From NCBI GenBank assembly GCA_017592665.1, contig JAGFNW010000035.1:1-64000 (forward strand): a DNA stretch of 64,000 nt, read 5' to 3'. A program made the position numbers and the translations under genes. Each line of letters starts with the position of its first letter. Within the stretch, counting starts at the first letter, position 1. Under the pieces are notes generated by a model. It was given only the letters and a program-made list of their open reading frames with translations, searched no databases and was not told where the DNA came from. The DNA is from Streptosporangiaceae bacterium NEAU-GS5. GTDB taxonomy: Bacteria > Actinomycetota > Actinomycetes > Streptosporangiales > Streptosporangiaceae. Shown piece after piece: positions 24,138 through 33,390 of the stretch.

Positions 24138-26801
24138 TCACGGCTCGCGCAACAGGGGCGCCGCCTCGATGCGGCCGATCCTGGCCAGCACTGGGCCCAG
24201 GGCGATCGCGGACATGGCGAGCATCAGCGCGGCGACCGTGATCATGCCGGTGACCGGGAGGGTCAGCAGGGGCGGCGGCAGCGTGAAGAACAGGCTGAGC
24301 ACCCGTACGGCCAGCACCCCCAGGCCCAGCCCGACCGGTATGCCGATCACCAGGCTGCCGGCCACGGCGATGGTCCCCTCGATCAGTGGGCCGGTGAGCT
24401 GCCGGCGCGTGTCCGCGCCGACCATCCGCAGGATCGCGAACTCCCGGCGGCGTTCGATCACCAGGAACGCGCCCAGCACCCCCACTCCGACAGCGCCGAT
24501 GAGCGCGGCCGACGCCTCCTCGATCCGGCTGAGGCCGTCAAGGTTGAGCGCGGTGAGGCTGCGCTGGTGCTGCCGGAGCAGGCCGGCGATCGTGATCGTC
24601 GAGTACTCGCCGAGCTGACGGGTCTGGCTCAGCGTGGCCGCGACGGCCTCCGGGTCCACCCCGGCTGCCACTGTGGCGAGGTAGAAGTCGGGCGGTGGAA
24701 TCGGCGGCGGGAGCGCGGCGGTGGTCATGACCATCTCCGTGGGCGGTTCGCTCGGCGGGAACGCGCTGTAGATGCCGGTGACATGGAGCGCGAGCTTCTG
24801 CGACAGGTCGATGTCGTCGGGGAACACGGTCACGGGGAACGTGTCGCCGGGCCGTACGTCGAAATCCTGGGCGATCTCCTGTGACAGCAGCACCCCGTTC
24901 CGGTCGTGCGCGAGCGTGTCGAGCCCGCCGCCCGCAACGATCGTGGGTCCTCCACGCACGGCGGGGCCGTAGGAGCCGGGCTCGAGGGTGAGGATCGTCT
25001 TGCGATCGCTGCCCGCCTTGGCCGGGACCAGGCGGACGGGCGTCGAGGCGGTCACGGGTGCCGCGAATCTCGGCGGCGGCTGCACGCGTTCGGTGTCGGG
25101 GATCACCCGAAGGTCGCTTCCGAACGCCGCCGCGGCGTCGGCGCGGGTCGCGGTCCGATACGTCGCGGCAAAAGCGGCGGCTTGCGTGCCGAAGGCGACC
25201 GCGAGCGCCCCGAGCACCAGGGCGACCGCCGTACGCTGCGGCCTGCGGCCCAGCCAGCGGAGCGTGCCGCGTCGCCAGGACGGCAGCGGACGCGGTCTCG
25301 AGGGCCTGCTCCACCGGCTGAGCAGGGCCATCAACAGACGCGTGACCAGCAGGACGGTCCCGGTCCACAGCGCCAGCGGCGCGAGCAGCACGTAGAACGA
25401 CAGGGCCAGGAGCTGGCCGTCGGCCGGGATGACCTTGAGCCCTCCGGTGAGGTTGTCGACGCCGAGAATGCCCAAGCCCGCCACGAGCGCGACCAGGTCG
25501 AGCTTGGCCCGGTGCCAGAGGGGAAGCCGGGCGGCGGCAAGCCAGCGGCGCTCGACCGCGAGAGCGGATCGGCGGCCGGCGCGCACCAGAGGGATGAGGC
25601 GCACCGCCATGACGATCGCCCCGGCCGCGATCGCCGCGGCGACCGTAAGCGCGAGGCTGCTCCGCCTGGCGTCGCGCCAGACGGGGTGTCCGATGACCGC
25701 CTGTACGGCCGCGGCGGCGGCTCCGAGGCCGAGGACGACGCCCACGAACCCGGCCAGCAGGCCCTGGCCGACGGCCAGCCGTACGAGCTGGGTGTCGGCG
25801 GCACCGCGAAGACGGAGCAGCGCGTCTTCGCGGCGGTGGGCTTCGGCCAGCGCGGAGGCGGCGGCCAGCCCGAGCGCCCCGGCCACCAGCGCACCGGGAA
25901 TGCCCAGCAGGAAGAAGAGGATCTTGGCGTTGGTGGCGTCGACCCCGGCCTCGGCGAGGGGCTCGGCGGCGTTGTCGGCCACCAGGATGGTGCCGGGCGC
26001 CCGGCGTTCGAGGGTGCGGCGGAGCGCGCCCGACCAGAGGACCGCGCGGCTCGGGTCCGGTGGATAGGCGCTGTGCGCGACGCTCACGTGCGCCTCGATG
26101 GTCCCTGGTGGAAGCTCGGACAACCCGGGGTCGATGACGTCGCTCGCGCCGCCGAGCGCGTCCTGCAGGGCGGGCAGGACCTTGCGTTCGAAGGTCCGGT
26201 AGTCCATCAGGATGGACCGGTGGACCGCCGCCACGTCACCCTGGATCTCGCCCGCCGGGATGGCGAACCACGTGGTCGCCTCGCGCAGATCGACCTTGCC
26301 GCCGACCGGGACCTCCAGCTTCAGCGGCGGGGCGTCCCCGGCCAGGTCGATTCTCAGCGTGGCCGCGTTGGCGAACCCGGGGGCGGCGGTCACGGCGTCA
26401 TTGAGCAGGATCCCGCGCCGGAGGTCGCCCGCCGCCCGGATCCACGGATGGTGCTGCAGGTATGCGGGCTCGACGGCGAACAGGCGGGCGGTGACCCGGC
26501 CCGGCGTGCCCGGCGAGGTCAGGACCACGTCGGCGGCCCCGAACAGGTCGACGGCTCGCACGCCTTCGACGGTCCGCAGTTGTTCGCGCACCTCTTTGAT
26601 GTCCACGTTCAGGGATGTGGCGAGCGCGCGCATCTCGATCTGAATCGGTTGCAGCGCCACCCGGGTCATGGTCTGGACGCTGTCGTTGACGTAGAAGAGC
26701 GTGGCGGCCAGGGTCGCGACGGGGAAGGCCACGGCCAGCGCCGCGAGGAGCGCGCGGTGCGGCGCGCGCCGAAGTGTCTGCCAGATGAGCCAGGACATCA
26801 C
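24138..26801 (-). CDS. FtsX/MacB-type ABC transporter permease (left cassette)
   Basis: 887 residues. Starts with one membrane helix (LLAALAVAFPVATLAATLFYV), then a 200-residue extracytoplasmic domain, a first FtsX domain of three to four helices (LGIPGALVAGALGLAAASALA onward, with RREDALLRLRGA), a middle membrane pair, a second extracytoplasmic domain, and a C-terminal FtsX domain (IERRREFAILRMVGAD). This is the long, two-FtsX-domain layout of actinobacterial export or lipoprotein-release permeases. GTG start overlaps the stop of the ATPase gene before it, so it is the last gene of a four-gene unit. Confidence 0.85.
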   Translation of the reverse strand: MMSWLIWQTLRRAPHRALLAALAVAFPVATLAATLFYVNDSVQTMTRVALQPIQIEMRALATSLNVDIKEVREQLRTVEGVRAVDLFGAADVVLTSPGTPGRVTARLFAVEPAYLQHHPWIRAAGDLRRGILLNDAVTAAPGFANAATLRIDLAGDAPPLKLEVPVGGKVDLREATTWFAIPAGEIQGDVAAVHRSILMDYRTFERKVLPALQDALGGASDVIDPGLSELPPGTIEAHVSVAHSAYPPDPSRAVLWSGALRRTLERRAPGTILVADNAAEPLAEAGVDATNAKILFFLLGIPGALVAGALGLAAASALAEAHRREDALLRLRGAADTQLVRLAVGQGLLAGFVGVVLGLGAAAAAVQAVIGHPVWRDARRSSLALTVAAAIAAGAIVMAVRLIPLVRAGRRSALAVERRWLAAARLPLWHRAKLDLVALVAGLGILGVDNLTGGLKVIPADGQLLALSFYVLLAPLALWTGTVLLVTRLLMALLSRWSRPSRPRPLPSWRRGTLRWLGRRPQRTAVALVLGALAVAFGTQAAAFAATYRTATRADAAAAFGSDLRVIPDTERVQPPPRFAAPVTASTPVRLVPAKAGSDRKTILTLEPGSYGPAVRGGPTIVAGGGLDTLAHDRNGVLLSQEIAQDFDVRPGDTFPVTVFPDDIDLSQKLALHVTGIYSAFPPSEPPTEMVMTTAALPPPIPPPDFYLATVAAGVDPEAVAATLSQTRQLGEYSTITIAGLLRQHQRSLTALNLDGLSRIEEASAALIGAVGVGVLGAFLVIERRREFAILRMVGADTRRQLTGPLIEGTIAVAGSLVIGIPVGLGLGVLAVRVLSLFFTLPPPLLTLPVTGMITVAALMLAMSAIALGPVLARIGRIEAAPLLREP

Positions 26802-27469
26802 GTGATCCGTCCCGAAGTGAGCTTCACGATCCGATCGGCGTGACCCGCGACCACCGGGTCGTGGGTCACGAGAACCAGTGCCGCGCCCTGTTCCCGAGCC
26901 GCGGTGAGCAACAGGGCGACGACCGCTTTGGCGGTGTCGGTGTCGAGGCTTCCGGTCGGCTCGTCGGCGAGCACGACCGCCGGGCCGGTCACCAGGGCGC
27001 GCGCGATCGACGCGCGTTGCTGCTGGCCGCCGGACAGCTGGTCGGGCAGCTTCGCGGCGTGCTCGGCCAGGCCGACGCTCTCCAGCGCGGCTTCGACCCG
27101 CTCCCTGCGGGCGCCGGCCGGCACCCGGTCGAGCACCAGCGGCACCTCGACGTTCTCGAAGGCCGTGGCCTGGGGCAGCAGACCCGCGCCCTGGACCACG
27201 AAGCCGCAGGTGCGCCGCCGGAACCGGGCCAGCGCCGCACCGGACAGCGACCGCCAGTCCACGCCCAGCAAAAGGACGCGGCCCTTGTCCGGCCGGTCCA
27301 GCCCGCCCAGCAGGTGGAGGAGCGTGGTCTTACCCGAGCCGCTCGGCCCGGTCACCGCCACCACCTCGCCGGCGGGCACGGTCAGCGACACGTCGTCGAG
27401 GCTGCTCAGCGCCTTGCCGCCGACCGTGTGCACCCGAGTGAGCCCGTCGGCCTCGACCGCCGTCTTCAC
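26798..27469 (-). CDS. ABC transporter ATP-binding protein (left cassette, second ATPase)
   Basis: 223 residues, MacB/LolD type: Walker A GPSGSGKTT, FVVQGAGLLPQ as Q-loop, signature LSGGQQQR, Walker B VVLADEPTGSLDT, switch LVLVTHD. All catalytic residues present. It lies nine bases after another ATPase gene and overlaps the permease start. Two unlike ATPases with one permease suggests a heterodimeric motor (inference). Confidence 0.9.
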   Translation of the reverse strand: MKTAVEADGLTRVHTVGGKALSSLDDVSLTVPAGEVVAVTGPSGSGKTTLLHLLGGLDRPDKGRVLLLGVDWRSLSGAALARFRRRTCGFVVQGAGLLPQATAFENVEVPLVLDRVPAGARRERVEAALESVGLAEHAAKLPDQLSGGQQQRASIARALVTGPAVVLADEPTGSLDTDTAKAVVALLLTAAREQGAALVLVTHDPVVAGHADRIVKLTSGRIT

Positions 27470-27478
27470 AGCCCCACC

Positions 27479-28156
27479 TCACCCGACGACTCCATCGCGC
27501 ATCACCAGCCTGTGCTCGGCCCGCTCGGCCACGAGCGGATTGTGGGTCACGGTCAGCACCGCCGTGCCGTACGTGGCGCGCAGCGCGTCCAGCAGATCCA
27601 GTACGGCTCCCGCGCCGGCCTCGTCGAGCTCCCCGGTCGGCTCGTCGGCGAGGAGCACGGTGGGCCGCGGCGCGATGGCCGTCGCGATGGCCACCCGCTG
27701 CGCCTCGCCGCCGGACAGCTGCCGGCTCGGCTGGCGGGCGCGGCCGGGCAGCCCGATCTGGGTCAGGAGTTCGGCCACCCGGTCGCGTACCTCGGCCTTC
27801 GGGCGGCCGTCGAGCTGGAGCGGCAGCGCGATGTTGCCCGCCACGTCGAGCAGGGGATGCAGGTTGTCGCGCTGCAGGACCAGGCCGACGGTGCGGCGCC
27901 GCCGAATCGCCCGTCCGCTCGGCGGGAGCCGCGTGATGTCCTCGCCCTCGATCAGGACCGAGCCGCCGCTCGGCTCCAGCAGTCCGCCGATGACGTGGAC
28001 CAGGGTGCTCTTGCCGCTGCCCGAGGGGCCCATCACGCTTGTCCAGGAGCCGCGCTCGAGGGTGAGCTCGGCGCCGCGCAGGGCGACGGTCTCCACGTCC
28101 CGTTCTCGGTAGATGTGGTACAGCCCGGCGGCCTCGACCGCGGCCTGGTAGCTCAT
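27479..28156 (-). CDS. ABC transporter ATP-binding protein (left cassette, first ATPase)
   Basis: 225 residues: Walker A GPSGSGKST, Q-loop VLQRDNLHPLL, signature LSGGEAQR, Walker B VLLADEPTGELDE, switch LTVTHN. It has the extra sequence YHIYRERDVETVALRGAEL typical of lipoprotein-release ATPases. ATG overlaps the TGA of the lipoprotein gene (ATGA), so the four genes from 28920 down to 24138 are translationally coupled. Confidence 0.9.
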   Translation of the reverse strand: MSYQAAVEAAGLYHIYRERDVETVALRGAELTLERGSWTSVMGPSGSGKSTLVHVIGGLLEPSGGSVLIEGEDITRLPPSGRAIRRRRTVGLVLQRDNLHPLLDVAGNIALPLQLDGRPKAEVRDRVAELLTQIGLPGRARQPSRQLSGGEAQRVAIATAIAPRPTVLLADEPTGELDEAGAGAVLDLLDALRATYGTAVLTVTHNPLVAERAEHRLVMRDGVVG

Positions 28157-28920
28157 GCCTTGACCGTCTTCACCAGCGACAGGTCCTCGGTGTGGCCGGT
28201 GCGGGCGCGCTTGGTGTAGACGAGCCCGAATCCGGACGCGTAGTACTTAACGTCGAACTTGTCGGGATCGAGTGGGTTGGTGTCGTCGGTGACGACGACG
28301 TCCTTATACGCCTTACCGGCCGGCGTGCTCAGGGACTTCGACAGCTGGGTGATCCTCGCCATGTCCTCGGCGATCCCCGGCCGGAACTCCTGACGGTAGC
28401 TCTCCCCCACCTTGGGGGCGGCCATCATGATGATCCCCGGCTGGGCGCCGTCGACGCCCGCCTCCCAGGAGCCCTTGGTACTGCTGATCTTGCCGTTCGC
28501 GTATTCCGCGGTGGCCTCGCCGAAGTACCACACGTCACCGTTGGCGGCCTGCGCGTACCAGTCGGTGGTCTTCTCGTGCAGCGAGTTGTCGACGGTCACG
28601 ATGTCCCGCACGACCACGCAGGTGACACCCATGATCACCCTGGTCTCGGCGGTGACGGTCAGCTCCGCGTGCTGCGGCCGGCCGTCCCGCGTCCCTTCGA
28701 ACACGAGGGTCGTGCCCGGCTTGAGCGGGAAGTACGGGTTGGTGATCTTGTCGGTGAACGTCGCCGGGTCGATCACCGGGTGATAGTCGGGAGTCGCGCT
28801 CGGGGCGGCGGTCGCAGCCGGGGCCGCGACGCTCGAGGCGGCGGGCGCGGGCCTGTCCGCGGTCCCGGCGCAGGCGCACACTCCGACGAGCAGAGCCAGC
28901 AGGCAAGCGAGATGCTTCAC
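28153..28920 (-). CDS. Predicted lipoprotein, first gene of left export cassette
   Basis: 255 residues from GTG. Signal peptide LACLLALLVGVCAC with a lipobox-like Cys, then an Ala/Pro/Thr linker and a globular domain beginning YHPVIDPATFTDKITNPYFP. Conserved pieces FPLKPGTTLVFEG, VIMGVTCVVVRDIVTVD, LHEKTTDWYAQAANGDVWYFG and GKAYKDVVVTDDTNPLDP match a known actinobacterial secreted-protein type without assigned function. It heads the ATPase-ATPase-permease operon and may be an accessory or substrate-binding subunit (inference). Confidence 0.8.
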   Translation of the reverse strand: MKHLACLLALLVGVCACAGTADRPAPAASSVAAPAATAAPSATPDYHPVIDPATFTDKITNPYFPLKPGTTLVFEGTRDGRPQHAELTVTAETRVIMGVTCVVVRDIVTVDNSLHEKTTDWYAQAANGDVWYFGEATAEYANGKISSTKGSWEAGVDGAQPGIIMMAAPKVGESYRQEFRPGIAEDMARITQLSKSLSTPAGKAYKDVVVTDDTNPLDPDKFDVKYYASGFGLVYTKRARTGHTEDLSLVKTVKA

Positions 28921-28982
28921 CCGTCCACGGTGCGAACGCGATGGTAAGGCTTCGTTAAGAGCGTGACAGGTACCGTTGGAGG

Positions 28983-29663
28983 GTGTTCCGGCTGCTTCTG
29001 GTCGAAGACGAAGCCGATTTCGCCGCCGCGTTGGCCGACGGCCTGTGCCAGGACGGCTTCAGCGTCGCGACGGTCAAAGACGGGCTGCTGGCGTTCGATC
29101 TGCTGCAACACCGGTCGTTCGACGTGATCCTGCTGGATCTCATGCTGCCCGGGTTGAGCGGGCTCGACCTGTGCGCCCGGCTCCGCGCGCGGGGCGTGGA
29201 GACCCCCGTCCTGGTCCTGACGGCCCGCACGGCCGAGCGCGATCAGCTGCACGCCCTGGAGATCGGCGCGGACGACTTCCTCACCAAGCCGTTCTCCTAC
29301 CGGATCCTGCTGGCCCGCACCCGGGTGCTGGTCCGAAGGTCGATGGCGCGCGAGCAGAGCGTGCTGGCCGCCGGCGACCTGGTGCTCGATCGCAAGCGGC
29401 GCAGCTGCCACCGGGGCGGGGTGGCCATCGAGCTGACACCGCGGGAGTTCACGCTGCTCGCGCTGCTCATGTCGCACGCCGGGTCCGTCGTGCCCAAGCG
29501 CGAAGCCCTGACCGAGGTGTGGGACTTCGCCCTCGACGACGACTCCAAGGTGCTCGAGGTCTACGTCGGCTATCTGCGCCGCAAGATCGATCTGCCGTTC
29601 GCCCGGCATGCCCTGGAGACCGTGCGCGGAGTCGGCTACCGGCTTGATCCCCATGGCGGCTAG
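28983..29663 (+). CDS. OmpR-family response regulator
   Basis: 226 residues from GTG 28983. Receiver domain with acidic pair (VEDEAD), phospho-acceptor Asp52 in ILLDLMLPG and Lys in FLTKPFS (about 102), followed by a winged-helix DNA-binding domain (LTPREFTLLALLMSHAG, VYVGYLRRKID, VRGVGYRLD). It is divergent from the left lipoprotein/ABC cassette with only 62 bases between, so it probably controls that operon, and it overlaps the kinase gene by 11 bases. Confidence 0.92.
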   Translation: MFRLLLVEDEADFAAALADGLCQDGFSVATVKDGLLAFDLLQHRSFDVILLDLMLPGLSGLDLCARLRARGVETPVLVLTARTAERDQLHALEIGADDFLTKPFSYRILLARTRVLVRRSMAREQSVLAAGDLVLDRKRRSCHRGGVAIELTPREFTLLALLMSHAGSVVPKREALTEVWDFALDDDSKVLEVYVGYLRRKIDLPFARHALETVRGVGYRLDPHGG

Positions 29664-31029
29664 GCGGCTGCCGGGCGGCGTGCGCGCGCGGCTGACGACC
29701 CTGGCGGTGCTGGTCGTGGGGTCGGGGCTGGTCGCCGCCGCCCTTCTGGTCCTCTCGCGCGTCCATGACGATCTCCTGGAGAGCGCCAAGGCTGCCGCCA
29801 CCCAGCGGGCCGCCGACGTGGCGCAGATGGCGGCGACCGGACGGCTTCCGCCCGCGCTCCCGGCCACAGACGAGTCCAATCCGGTGGTCCAGGTCGTCGA
29901 CTCCCACGGCACGGTTCTGTCGGCCAGTCCCGAGTTGCGCGGGCTCGGCGCGCTGCTCGGTCGCCGGCCCGTGGATCAGCCGGTGACGGCGCAGATCGGC
30001 CGGCTGCCGATCGCCGACGACCAGGAGTACTGGGTCATCGGCGTGCCGGTGGAGACCCCGGCGGGCGAGCCCTTGACCGTCTACGCGGCCACTTCGCTTG
30101 AGCCGGTCCAGGAGGGGACCGACGCCACGCTTTCCGCGATGGTGGCCGCGTTCCCCGTGCTCATCATCGTCGTAGGGGGCACGGCCTGGATGCTCGTCGG
30201 CCGCGCCCTGCGATCGGTCGAGGCCATCCGGACTCAGGTCGCCGAGATCACGGTCACCGAGCTGGATCGGCGCGTCCCCGAGCCGCCCGGTGACGACGAG
30301 CTCGCCCGGCTGGCCCGCACCATGAACGCCATGCTGGCCCGGCTGGAGCAGGCCAACGACCGGCAGCGCCAGTTCGTCAGCGACGCCTCCCATGAGCTGC
30401 GCAGCCCGCTCGCGGCCATCCGGACTCGCACCGAGGTCGGCCTCGCCCACCCTGATGCCGCCGATTGGAAGGCGCTCACCCGTGATGTGCATCGGGAGTC
30501 GGACCGGCTGCACCGGCTGGTGGAGGCGCTGCTCACGCTGTCACGCGCCGACCACGGGTCAGGCGGGGCCGAGTCGGACGAGATCGACCTGGACGAACTC
30601 GTCCTCGCGGAGGTCGAGCCGCTCCGCGCGAGGGGGCAGGTCACCGTCGATCTGTCGGGGTTGTCGGCGGTACGCCTGCGAGCCCGTACGGAGCAGTTGC
30701 GCGTGGTGATCCGTAACCTGCTCGAGAACGCCGAGCGATACGCGACCACCACCGTCGCCGTGACGACCTCCGCGGATCAGAGCACCGCTGATTTGATCGT
30801 CTGGGACGATGGGCCGGGCATTCCGCCGAACGATCGAGAGCGGGTCTTCGACCGATTCGTCCGCCTCGACGCGGCGCGGGCACATTCCAACGGCGGCGGC
30901 CACGGCATCGGCCTGGCGATCGTGCGCGGCATCGTCGGCGGGCACGGCGGACAGGTCTGGATCGCCGAGTCGGCGTCCGGAGCGGAGTTCCACGTGCGGC
31001 TCCCGCGCCACACCCGGACGCACACCTGA
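29653..31029 (+). CDS. Sensor histidine kinase
   Basis: 458 residues. Two membrane helices (ARLTTLAVLVVGSGLVAAALL and AFPVLIIVVGGTAWMLVG) bracket an extracytoplasmic sensor of about 110 residues. Then come a HAMP region (RSVEAIRTQVAEI), a DHp helix with the phosphorylated His in SDASHELRSPL, and the ATPase domain with N-box NLLENAERY, G1 WDDGPGIPP and G2 GGHGIGLAIV. Partner of the overlapping OmpR-type regulator. Signal unknown; two flanking exporters suggest an envelope or drug stress. Confidence 0.92.
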   Translation: MAARRLPGGVRARLTTLAVLVVGSGLVAAALLVLSRVHDDLLESAKAAATQRAADVAQMAATGRLPPALPATDESNPVVQVVDSHGTVLSASPELRGLGALLGRRPVDQPVTAQIGRLPIADDQEYWVIGVPVETPAGEPLTVYAATSLEPVQEGTDATLSAMVAAFPVLIIVVGGTAWMLVGRALRSVEAIRTQVAEITVTELDRRVPEPPGDDELARLARTMNAMLARLEQANDRQRQFVSDASHELRSPLAAIRTRTEVGLAHPDAADWKALTRDVHRESDRLHRLVEALLTLSRADHGSGGAESDEIDLDELVLAEVEPLRARGQVTVDLSGLSAVRLRARTEQLRVVIRNLLENAERYATTTVAVTTSADQSTADLIVWDDGPGIPPNDRERVFDRFVRLDAARAHSNGGGHGIGLAIVRGIVGGHGGQVWIAESASGAEFHVRLPRHTRTHT

Positions 31030-31030
31030 C

Positions 31031-31046
31031 CCTCCAGCGCGGGAGG
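31031..31046. terminator. Short CCTCC-GGAGG hairpin between convergent genes
   Basis: Five-base arms (CCTCC, GGAGG) with a six-base loop in the 29-base gap between the kinase stop and the ZIP stop. Could serve both directions; weak. Confidence 0.35.
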
Positions 31047-31058
31047 CCAGGTCGGCCT

Positions 31059-31892
31059 TCACGCGCCCGCGGCGATGAGAATGGCGTCGGTGGCGAAGCC
31101 GAGCAGCAGGCCGAGCAGCACGCCCCAGGTGGTGATCTCCTTCAGCCCGCTCTTGCGGGCCACGGCGAGCAGTTCGATCACCACGTAGAGGATGGACCCG
31201 GCCGCCAGCGCGAGGAACGCGATCGACAGCAGGTCGTTGACCAGGTGCTGGCCGACGAGGGTGCCGAGGAAGGTCGGGCCGCCGCCGATCAGGCCGAGCA
31301 GCCCGAGCCGTCCCCACGATGGGCGGATTCCGGCGGCGGCCAGCGGTGCGACAACGCCGAACCCCTCGGTGGCGTTGTGCGCGCCGAACCCGATGACCAG
31401 CAGCACGGCCAGCTCCAGCTCACCGGTGGCCGCCGAGTTGCCGATCGCCAGCCCCTCGGCGAAGTTGTGCAGCCCGATGCCGATCGCGATCATGAGCGCC
31501 AGATCGCCGGCCTTCGGCTGGATGGGCGCCTGCATCGTGGGGGCGACGGCGGCGCCCGGCCCTTCCGGGCGCGCCGACCTGGTAGCGGTCGCGCGCCGGG
31601 CGGCCCACCGGTCGAAGTAGACCAGGCCGATCAGCCCGGCGGTCAGGCCCGCGACCAGCACCACGCCGTTCGCGGCGGCGTCGCCGTAGTGGTGCCGGCT
31701 CAACGCCTCGTCGGTAGGTTCCCAGGTGTGTTCCAGCACGTCCCAGAGCAGAAAGATCAAGATGCCGATGGCGACCGCGTTCAGCGCCGCCCTGAGCTTG
31801 GGCACCGGGGTTCGCAGCCGCCCGACCGGCAGGCCCAGAAATATGGTGAACCCTGCGATGGCGCCCAGCAGAGCGATCTTGTCGGCCGACAT
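31059..31892 (-). CDS. ZIP-family metal transporter
   Basis: 277 residues with eight membrane helices. The metal-path motifs of helices 4 and 5 are present: GIGLHNFAEGLAIG and GFGAHNATEGFGV. A variable His-bearing cytoplasmic loop (HTWEPTDEALSRHHYGD, then Arg/Ala-rich) follows helix 3. ATG 31892 with GGGAGGC upstream. Imports divalent metal such as iron, zinc or manganese. The two DtxR-type boxes just upstream suggest repression by iron- or manganese-loaded regulator. Confidence 0.9.
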   Translation of the reverse strand: MSADKIALLGAIAGFTIFLGLPVGRLRTPVPKLRAALNAVAIGILIFLLWDVLEHTWEPTDEALSRHHYGDAAANGVVLVAGLTAGLIGLVYFDRWAARRATATRSARPEGPGAAVAPTMQAPIQPKAGDLALMIAIGIGLHNFAEGLAIGNSAATGELELAVLLVIGFGAHNATEGFGVVAPLAAAGIRPSWGRLGLLGLIGGGPTFLGTLVGQHLVNDLLSIAFLALAAGSILYVVIELLAVARKSGLKEITTWGVLLGLLLGFATDAILIAAGA

Positions 31893-31923
31893 TGTGCCTC
31901 CCGAAACCCGGCAACCCGATGAC

Positions 31924-31960
31924 TTAGGGGAGCCTAATCTAACTAAGGATTGCCTAACAA
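31924..31960 (-). promoter_or_regulatory. Two DtxR/IdeR-type operator boxes
   Basis: Box 1 (31924-31942) is TTAGGGGAGCCTAATCTAA, which agrees with the DtxR/IdeR consensus TTAGGTTAGSCTAACCTAA at 16 of 19 positions. Box 2 (about 31942-31960), ACTAAGGATTGCCTAACAA, is a weaker match. They lie 32-68 bases upstream of the ZIP gene. Likely binding site of an iron (IdeR) or manganese (MntR) repressor. Confidence 0.75.
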
Positions 31961-32098
31961 GATGGCGGCAGGCTGGGCGCGGTGCGAGCCGAGAACGGGC
32001 GTTCAGCGCTGACGTGTCCCACCGGCCGCGCGCTGCGGGTAAGCGCCCGGTTAAGGTCGCTAATCGGGCCCTGAACTGCGGTTTCTTAGCCTGATTGC

Positions 32099-32701
32099 AT
32101 GGATGTGCGACATAGTCTGACGGTGGCCGTGTGTGCCGCGGTGGCGGCCCTGGCCGGGGCCTGCGGACAGGGCGGTCCAGCGGCCGCTCCCGCGAAGGTC
32201 GCGGCGGCGGGATCGCCCGCCACACCGGCTCCCGTCGTACACGCGACCGAGTCCAACCCGCCGGGGGACATTCCCGATAACACGGTGTTCGTCGCCTATC
32301 GGGCACCAGGTCAGCCGTACGAGGTGAAGGTGCCGGAGGGATGGGCCCGGACCGACCTGCCTACCGGAGCGAGCTTCACCGACAAGCTCAACAGCGTTCG
32401 CGTGGAGGTGCCGGCCGCGCACGCAGCGCCCACGGAGGCGTCCATCCGGAACGAGATCCCGGCCGGTAAGGAGATCCGCAAGGTCGACACCGTGTCCCGC
32501 AAGGGGGGCACCGCGATCCGCGTGATCTACCGGACCGACAGCCCGCCCGATCCGGTCACCGGCAAGGTGATCAGGGACGAGGTGGAGCGCTATGAGTTCT
32601 ACCGCGACGGACATGTCGCGGTTCTCGCCCTGAGCGGGCCCGTGGGCGCCGACAACGTCGACCCGTGGCGTACGATTTCGGACTCCTTCCAATGGAAGTG
32701 A
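32099..32701 (+). CDS. Predicted lipoprotein, first gene of right export cassette
   Basis: 200 residues. Signal peptide with lipobox-like LAGAC (Cys22), an Ala/Pro linker and a globular domain: NTVFVAYRAPGQPYEVKVPE, GWARTDLPTGASFTDKLNSV, RYEFYRDGHVAVLALSGPV and WRTISDSFQW. It reads like a photosystem-II PsbP-like or MOG1-type small domain, a weak impression. It overlaps the first ATPase gene by ten bases and takes the same operon position as the lipoprotein of the left cassette, though the two are not obviously homologous. Confidence 0.7.
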   Translation: MDVRHSLTVAVCAAVAALAGACGQGGPAAAPAKVAAAGSPATPAPVVHATESNPPGDIPDNTVFVAYRAPGQPYEVKVPEGWARTDLPTGASFTDKLNSVRVEVPAAHAAPTEASIRNEIPAGKEIRKVDTVSRKGGTAIRVIYRTDSPPDPVTGKVIRDEVERYEFYRDGHVAVLALSGPVGADNVDPWRTISDSFQWK

Positions 32702-33390
32702 CCGTGTCGTCGGAGACCACGCGCGCGGAGTCGTTGGAGATCGTGCGCGCGGAGGAGCTCTACCGCTTCTACCGGGCGGGCGATGAAGAGGTCCGCGCGC
32801 TGCGCGGCGTGTCGCTGACCGTCGCCCCCGGCGAGGTCGTCGCGGTCACCGGGCCGTCCGGGTCGGGCAAGTCCACGCTGATGGCCTGCCTGGCCGGCCT
32901 CGACGACCCGGACGGCGGCATGGTGTGGATCGCCGGCCGCCGGATCAGCCACCGCCGGGACGCCGAGCAGGCCGCGCTCCGGGCCCGGCACATCGGCGTG
33001 CTGTTCCAGTCGGGCAACCTGATCGAGCATCTCACCGTGGCCCAGAACATCGACCTCGCCCAACGGCTGGCGGGGCGACGCGACCCGGCCTGGCGCGACG
33101 CCATACTCGGCAGCCTCGGTCTGACCCTGCGACGCCGGGCCAGGCCAAGTGACCTGTCGGGAGGAGAGTCGGCCAGGGCCGGGCTCGCCGTCGCCCTGGC
33201 CAATCGTCCCGCCCTGCTGCTGGCCGACGAGCCGACCGGCGAACTGGACGCGCAGACCGAACACCGGGTGCTGAGCCTGCTCCACGCCCAGGCCGGTGAG
33301 CGGACGGGCGTGGTCATCGCCTCGCACAGCCCGGCCGTACGGCAGCGGGCCGACCGAGTGATCCAGCTCAGCGACGGGCGGGTCACATGA
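32692..33390 (+). CDS. ABC transporter ATP-binding protein (right cassette, first ATPase)
   Basis: 232 residues: Walker A GPSGSGKST, Q-loop VLFQSGNLIEHL, Walker B ALLLADEPTGELDA and switch GVVIASHS. The signature reads LSGGESARAGLAVALA, with A-R where most have Q-R, still likely functional. The ATG overlaps the lipoprotein stop. Part of a four-gene coupled unit. Confidence 0.88.
   Translation: MEVTVSSETTRAESLEIVRAEELYRFYRAGDEEVRALRGVSLTVAPGEVVAVTGPSGSGKSTLMACLAGLDDPDGGMVWIAGRRISHRRDAEQAALRARHIGVLFQSGNLIEHLTVAQNIDLAQRLAGRRDPAWRDAILGSLGLTLRRRARPSDLSGGESARAGLAVALANRPALLLADEPTGELDAQTEHRVLSLLHAQAGERTGVVIASHSPAVRQRADRVIQLSDGRVT

Noticed and set aside
24906-26843. A 645-codon open frame on the plus strand opposite the left permease
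   Set aside because: It is antisense to a clear FtsX permease, has Arg/Gly/Gln-rich composition with no domain, and results from third-position GC bias.
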